Positions 35,036 to 38,337 of a DNA stretch of 38,337 nt are shown here, piece after piece (positions within the stretch are counted from its first letter, which is position 1; every line of letters begins with the position of its first letter). Source of the stretch: Acetofilamentum sp. (lineage in GTDB: Bacteria > Bacteroidota > Bacteroidia > Bacteroidales > DYOH01). Where the stretch lies: the NCBI GenBank assembly GCA_020720625.1, contig DYOH01000022.1, forward strand, positions 1,723 to 40,059, written 5' to 3'. Under the pieces are notes generated by a model. It was not told the origin of the DNA and ran no database searches. It worked only from the letters and a program-made list of their open reading frames with translations. A program made the position numbers and the translations under genes.

Positions 35036-36343
35036 ATGGGAAATATTGTAGCCATTGTGGGAAGACCCAATGTAGGAAAATCAACGCTATTTAATCGTCT
35101 GACGCAATCCAGACAGGCCATAATACACGAATCGAGCGGAGTTACGCGCGACAGACATTACGGCAAAGCCGATTGGAACGGAGTTGAATTTTCGGTAATT
35201 GATACTGGTGGCTATGTGCTCAATACCGAAGACATTTTCGAAGAGGAAATAAAGAAGCAGGTTAAACTTGCCATCGAAGAGGCCGACAGAATTATTTTTG
35301 TGGTAGATGTTACCACCGGAATTACCGAAATGGACACCGAAGTGGCCGGATTATTGCGACGCTTCAAAAAAACAGTTTATCTGGTTGTAAACAAAGTAGA
35401 CAACGGACAAAGACTTTTGGAAATTCACGAATTTTACAATCTGGGCCTCGATTCTAAGCTATACCCCGTTTCTTCCATAAACGGTAGTGGTACCGGAGAA
35501 TTACTCGATGATCTTATCACCGAATTTGAGAAAAAAACAGAAGAACCAGAAGAAGATATTCCTCGTTTTGCTGTTGTTGGACGACCCAACGTTGGCAAAT
35601 CATCGCTAATTAATGCGCTTATCGGACAAGACCGAAACATTGTAACCGAAATTGCCGGAACCACAAGGGATTCCATACATACACGTTACCAACAATTCGG
35701 ACACGATTTCTACCTTGTAGACACTGCCGGACTTCGAAAAAAAGGGAAAGTACACGAAAATATTGAGTTTTATTCAGTTATGCGCTCTGTAAGAGCCATT
35801 GAAGAGGCAGATGTTTGCCTACTAATGCTCGATGCCACACAACCCGTAGAATCGCAAGACCTTAACATCTTTCACCTAATTCACCGAAACGGAAAAGGTG
35901 TGGTTGTTCTGGTAAATAAATGGGATATTATTGAAAAAGATAATCACAGTACCCAAGAATTTATCAAAAATATACACGAAAGAATTTCGCCCTTTGTAGA
36001 TGTTCCTATTGTTTTTACCTCTGCCATCACAAAACAGCGGGTATTAAAAGCTTTGGAAGAAGCCATACAAGTATACGAAAATCGCAAGCAAAGAGTACCC
36101 ACATCCAAACTCAACGAATATCTTTTACCGCTAATAGAAAACCAGCCGCCCCCTGCCACCAAAGGTAAATATGTTCGGATAAAATATATCTCTATGATTC
36201 CTGGAGTTGTTCCTAGTTTTGTGTTTTATTGCAATTTGCCTCAATACGTTAAAGATCCTTACAAAAGATTTCTGGAAAACAAAATTCGGGGTCAATGGAA
36301 CTTTTCCGGCGTTCCAATTAGAATTTTTATGCGAAAAAAATAA
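35036..36343 (+). CDS. der: GTPase Der (EngA)
   Basis: 435 aa with two tandem GTPase domains and a C-terminal KH-like domain, acting in 50S subunit assembly. Domain 1 has [16 protein letters not shown] and NKVD. Domain 2 (from about 175) has [37 protein letters not shown] and NKWD. The KH-like domain ends [12 protein letters not shown]. Both GTPase sites look intact. A terminator follows, ending the era-der transcript. Confidence 0.98.
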   Translation: MGNIVAIVGRPNVGKSTLFNRLTQSRQAIIHESSGVTRDRHYGKADWNGVEFSVIDTGGYVLNTEDIFEEEIKKQVKLAIEEADRIIFVVDVTTGITEMDTEVAGLLRRFKKTVYLVVNKVDNGQRLLEIHEFYNLGLDSKLYPVSSINGSGTGELLDDLITEFEKKTEEPEEDIPRFAVVGRPNVGKSSLINALIGQDRNIVTEIAGTTRDSIHTRYQQFGHDFYLVDTAGLRKKGKVHENIEFYSVMRSVRAIEEADVCLLMLDATQPVESQDLNIFHLIHRNGKGVVVLVNKWDIIEKDNHSTQEFIKNIHERISPFVDVPIVFTSAITKQRVLKALEEAIQVYENRKQRVPTSKLNEYLLPLIENQPPPATKGKYVRIKYISMIPGVVPSFVFYCNLPQYVKDPYKRFLENKIRGQWNFSGVPIRIFMRKK

Positions 36344-36351
36344 TATTTCTT

Positions 36352-36393
36352 AAAAATGAGCAATGAGATTTTTCGATTTGCTCATTTTTTTAT
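36352..36393 (+). terminator. terminator after der
   Basis: AAAAATGAGCAA (36352-36363) pairs with TTGCTCATTTTT (36378-36389) around a 14-nt loop, followed by further T. It starts 9 bp after der. Confidence 0.82.
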
Positions 36394-36420
36394 TATTTTA
36401 TGCTCCAAACATCTGCAATC

Positions 36421-36951
36421 ATGAACAAAAAAGCATTCTATTTAGCCTTTATCCTCATTTTGTATACAAGTACCTTTAATGCTTGTATCGAAATCGAAGA
36501 ATATCCGGAAATACCGGAAATAAGCTTCAAGGATTTCAGTATGACATTAACAACCGACATTTTAGGAAATGTAGTGCAAAAAGCCAAACTCACTTTTCAT
36601 GTTGTTGACGGCAATGGAGATATTGGGTTACAGGATTCGGATACTATTGGCGTATTCTCGCCCGACAGTATCTATTATAATGATTTGTTTTTAACCCTTT
36701 TCGAAAAAATTGATGGTGAGTTTGTCGAAAAGCAATTAATAGTGCCACACCGATACAGAATTCCTTATGTTGAGCCACAAGGCCAGGTAAAAGTACTGCT
36801 TGCCGACATACAAATAGCCATTGACTATACCAAAGGTACATTTAAAAGCGATACCATTATGTACAGTTTTTATCTGTACGACAGAGCGCTGAATAAAAGC
36901 AATGTGGCAGAAACGCCAGAATTATCAATTAAAGAACTACTTAGTAAATAA
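36421..36951 (+). CDS. small lipoprotein
   Basis: 176 aa from ATG at 36421; a longer frame adds seven residues before the signal peptide and is less likely. A lipoprotein signal peptide (MNKKAFYLAF then ILILYTSTFNA) ends at C22, followed by acidic residues (IEIEEYPEIPEI) as in surface-exposed Bacteroidota lipoproteins. The mature part is strand-rich, with VVDGNGDIGLQDSDTIGVF, FHV and a closing SFYLYDRALNKSNVAETPEL. This looks like a beta-sandwich or Ig-like domain. It lies between a terminator and engB, 7 bp before the latter, so both may share a transcript. Function unknown. Confidence 0.82.
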   Translation: MNKKAFYLAFILILYTSTFNACIEIEEYPEIPEISFKDFSMTLTTDILGNVVQKAKLTFHVVDGNGDIGLQDSDTIGVFSPDSIYYNDLFLTLFEKIDGEFVEKQLIVPHRYRIPYVEPQGQVKVLLADIQIAIDYTKGTFKSDTIMYSFYLYDRALNKSNVAETPELSIKELLSK

Positions 36952-36958
36952 ATAGACC

Positions 36959-37561
36959 ATGGAGATTAATCAGATTCAATTTGAAAAAAGCAGTGCCGTT
37001 TATACCGAATGCCCTAAAACCAGTAAAGCAGAATATGCCTTTATAGGTCGTTCGAACGTGGGAAAATCTTCGCTCATCAATATGCTGGCACGACAAAAAA
37101 ATCTGGCAAAAACATCATCGCAACCCGGAAAAACCCAGTTAATAAACCATTTTATTGTAAATAACCATTGGTATTTGGTCGATTTACCCGGATATGGCTA
37201 TGCTAAAGTAGGTAAAAACATGCGTGAAAAATGGGAAAAAACTACGGTTGAATATATTACCAAAAGGGAAAATCTTACCTGCGTATTTGTTTTGATAGAT
37301 TCGCGCATACCTCCACAAAAATCTGACCTTGAATTTATGCAGTTTTTAGGTCAAAACGCCATTCCCTTTGTTATCATCTTTACAAAAATAGACAAGCTAA
37401 GCAAAACCCAGTTAGAAAAATCATCGGATGAATTTCTCACCGAAATGGAAAAATATTGGGCTGAGCTACCACCAGTATTTTACAGCTCTGCCACCAAAAC
37501 TGACGGAAGAGAAGATATTTTGCGCTTTATAGCTGATACCAACAAAAATATTACACAATAA
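36959..37561 (+). CDS. engB: ribosome biogenesis GTPase EngB (YsxC/YihA)
   Basis: 200 aa, a single GTPase domain. G1 is [11 protein letters not shown] (about 29-39), the switch is [12 protein letters not shown]3 is [10 protein letters not shown] and G4 is TKID. It takes part in late 50S subunit assembly and is usually essential. It is the third ribosome-assembly GTPase in 4 kb. It begins 7 bp after the lipoprotein gene and is followed by a possible folded RNA and terminator. Confidence 0.97.
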   Translation: MEINQIQFEKSSAVYTECPKTSKAEYAFIGRSNVGKSSLINMLARQKNLAKTSSQPGKTQLINHFIVNNHWYLVDLPGYGYAKVGKNMREKWEKTTVEYITKRENLTCVFVLIDSRIPPQKSDLEFMQFLGQNAIPFVIIFTKIDKLSKTQLEKSSDEFLTEMEKYWAELPPVFYSSATKTDGREDILRFIADTNKNITQ

Positions 37562-37602
37562 ACAACGGCTAATGATATGTGCGCCAGCGACTGCCGCCGT
37601 CG

Positions 37603-37680
37603 GGGTGCAACATATTTTGGCCGGGAAATTTAAAATATGGTGGTATTTGATAAAATATTGAAGAATAATCTGTTGCACCC
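37603..37680 (+). ncRNA. candidate structured RNA downstream of engB
   Basis: GGGTGCAACA (37603-37612) pairs perfectly with TGTTGCACCC (37671-37680). Inside lie CATATTTT/AAAATATG (37611-37618 with 37632-37639) and TATTT/AAATA (about 37644-37657). The result is a closing stem with two inner hairpins. A GC-rich stretch just before it (37581-37607) differs from the AT-rich surroundings. The right closing arm is also used by the terminator hairpin that follows. No family is recognised; it may be an attenuator, a 3'-UTR-derived small RNA, or an inert repeat. Confidence 0.45.
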
Positions 37681-37698
37681 ATACACGGTGCTTTTTTG
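37675..37698 (+). terminator. terminator hairpin after engB
   Basis: GCACC (37675-37679) pairs with GGTGC (37687-37691) around a 7-nt loop, followed by six T (37692-37697). The stem is short but GC-rich. Its left arm overlaps the right arm of the larger fold, so the two structures exclude each other. Confidence 0.65.
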
Positions 37699-37825
37699 TT
37701 GTGGTTTTATTTTTTCTATCGATATTCCACCCTGCCTGGGTGATTTTTTGCATATTTCTTAAATTTCAAAAGCCCCTGATATTTTTGCACGATTAACTTT
37801 ATATGAGTTTAAAACCCACAAAAAG

Positions 37826-38337
37826 TCCTATAAGCCACTTTGCGCGTGCAACAAGGGCATATATGATTTCCTACAAGCACATTTGCGCATGCAACAAGGG
37901 TAAATATGACTTCCAATAAGCACATTTGCGCATGCAACAAGGGTAAATATGACTTCCAATAAGCACATTTGCGCATGCAACAAGGGCATATATGATTTCC
38001 TATAAGCACATTTGCGCATGCCACAAGGGTGTATATGACTACCTATAAGCACATTTGCGCGTGCAACAGTGTATATGACTACCTATAAGCACATTTGCGC
38101 GTGCAACAAGGGTGTATATGACTTCCTATAAGCACATTTGCGCGTGCAACAAGGGTGTATATGACTTCCTATAAGCACATTTGCGCGTGCAACAAGGGTG
38201 TATATGACTACCTATAAGCACATTTGCGCATGCAACAAGGGCATATATGATTTCCTATAAGCACATTTGTGCGTGCAACATAGGCATATATGATTTCCTA
38301 TAAGCACATTTGCATATACAATTAGGTGCAAGATGTA
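37826..38337. repeat. 43-bp tandem repeat array (right end)
   Basis: About twelve units. The TGCGC core (or a variant) starts at 37841, 37884, 37927, 37970, 38013, 38056, 38096, 38139, 38182, 38225, 38268 and 38311. The period is 43 bp except for one 40-bp unit, where three bases are lost after CAAC. Each unit carries CCTATAAGCACATTTGCG, then the inverted repeat TTGC-nnnn-GCAA, then CAAGGG and TATATGA. Variation is concentrated at a few positions (CRTGC, GGGYRTA, GAYTWCC). There are no spacers. Because 43 is not a multiple of three, the open frames here are not real. The array runs to within a few bases of the window edge. Between 37698 and 37826 I see nothing. Confidence 0.95.

Noticed and set aside
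37809-38052. Two overlapping minus-strand open frames of about 70 codons
   Set aside because: They arise from the 43-bp repeat, whose period is not a multiple of three, so the frames simply cycle through it.
37826-38337. CRISPR array
   Set aside because: Units are contiguous with a fixed 43-bp period and no unique spacers, and no cas gene is present.

Overview
The window looks like a chromosomal contig from a low-GC Bacteroidota, most likely a Bacteroidales or Marinilabiliales relative. Evidence for this includes DUF2723, DUF3098 and DUF4846 proteins, the fused LpxC/FabZ enzyme, short TruB and TSUP variants, and upstream sites of the Bacteroidota type (TTG or TTTG, then 19-20 nt, then TAnnTTTG) with few Shine-Dalgarno sequences. 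Both ends run into tandem-repeat arrays of different sequence: 41-bp units on the left and 43-bp units on the right. The contig may therefore end where assembly failed in repeats.

Layout. At 1-2660 a solitary sensor kinase with an N-terminal receiver lies between repeat-rich spacers. At 2663-8772 are a large DUF2723 membrane glycosyltransferase-like protein, tRNA-Gln(UUG) with a clear promoter and terminator, a small secreted protein, a decayed histidine-kinase fragment, and three small membrane proteins (TSUP, GtrA, DUF202). At 8854-13873 the minus strand carries RNase R, a DUF4846 protein, a tandem universal stress protein and the tRNA 2-selenouridine synthase MnmH. At 13948-17821 the compact block ftsX-DUF3098-uppP-truB-queA reads leftwards and ends in a terminator. 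At 18319-22662 are thioredoxin, a radical SAM/SPASM protein, and an asnB-glycosyltransferase pair that suggests surface-polysaccharide work.

At 22684-25547 there is an accessory pocket: a decayed ORF, an ankyrin-repeat protein and two unrecognised proteins, all on the plus strand between minus-strand core genes. At 25659-28914 is the lipid A block lpxD-lpxC/fabZ-lpxA. At 29116-32764 are a polyprenyl-phosphate sugar transferase and a cysteine desulfurase fused to selenophosphate synthetase. At 32945-33694 is an RsbW-like/STAS pair. At 33807-37561 are three ribosome-assembly GTPases (Era, Der, EngB) together with a small helical protein and a lipoprotein.

How the parts connect. The desulfurase-SelD fusion can supply selenophosphate to MnmH, whose usual substrates include the tRNA-Gln(UUG) encoded here; QueA and TruB add further tRNA modification. 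UppP, the sugar transferase, GT2, GtrA and the Lpx enzymes all serve envelope polymer synthesis. Most of the window is ordinary core genome. The least explained items are the predicted folded RNA with a competing terminator after engB, a roughly 115-bp intergenic element present twice in opposite orientation, the accessory pocket, the diverged RsbW-like protein, and the two tandem arrays.
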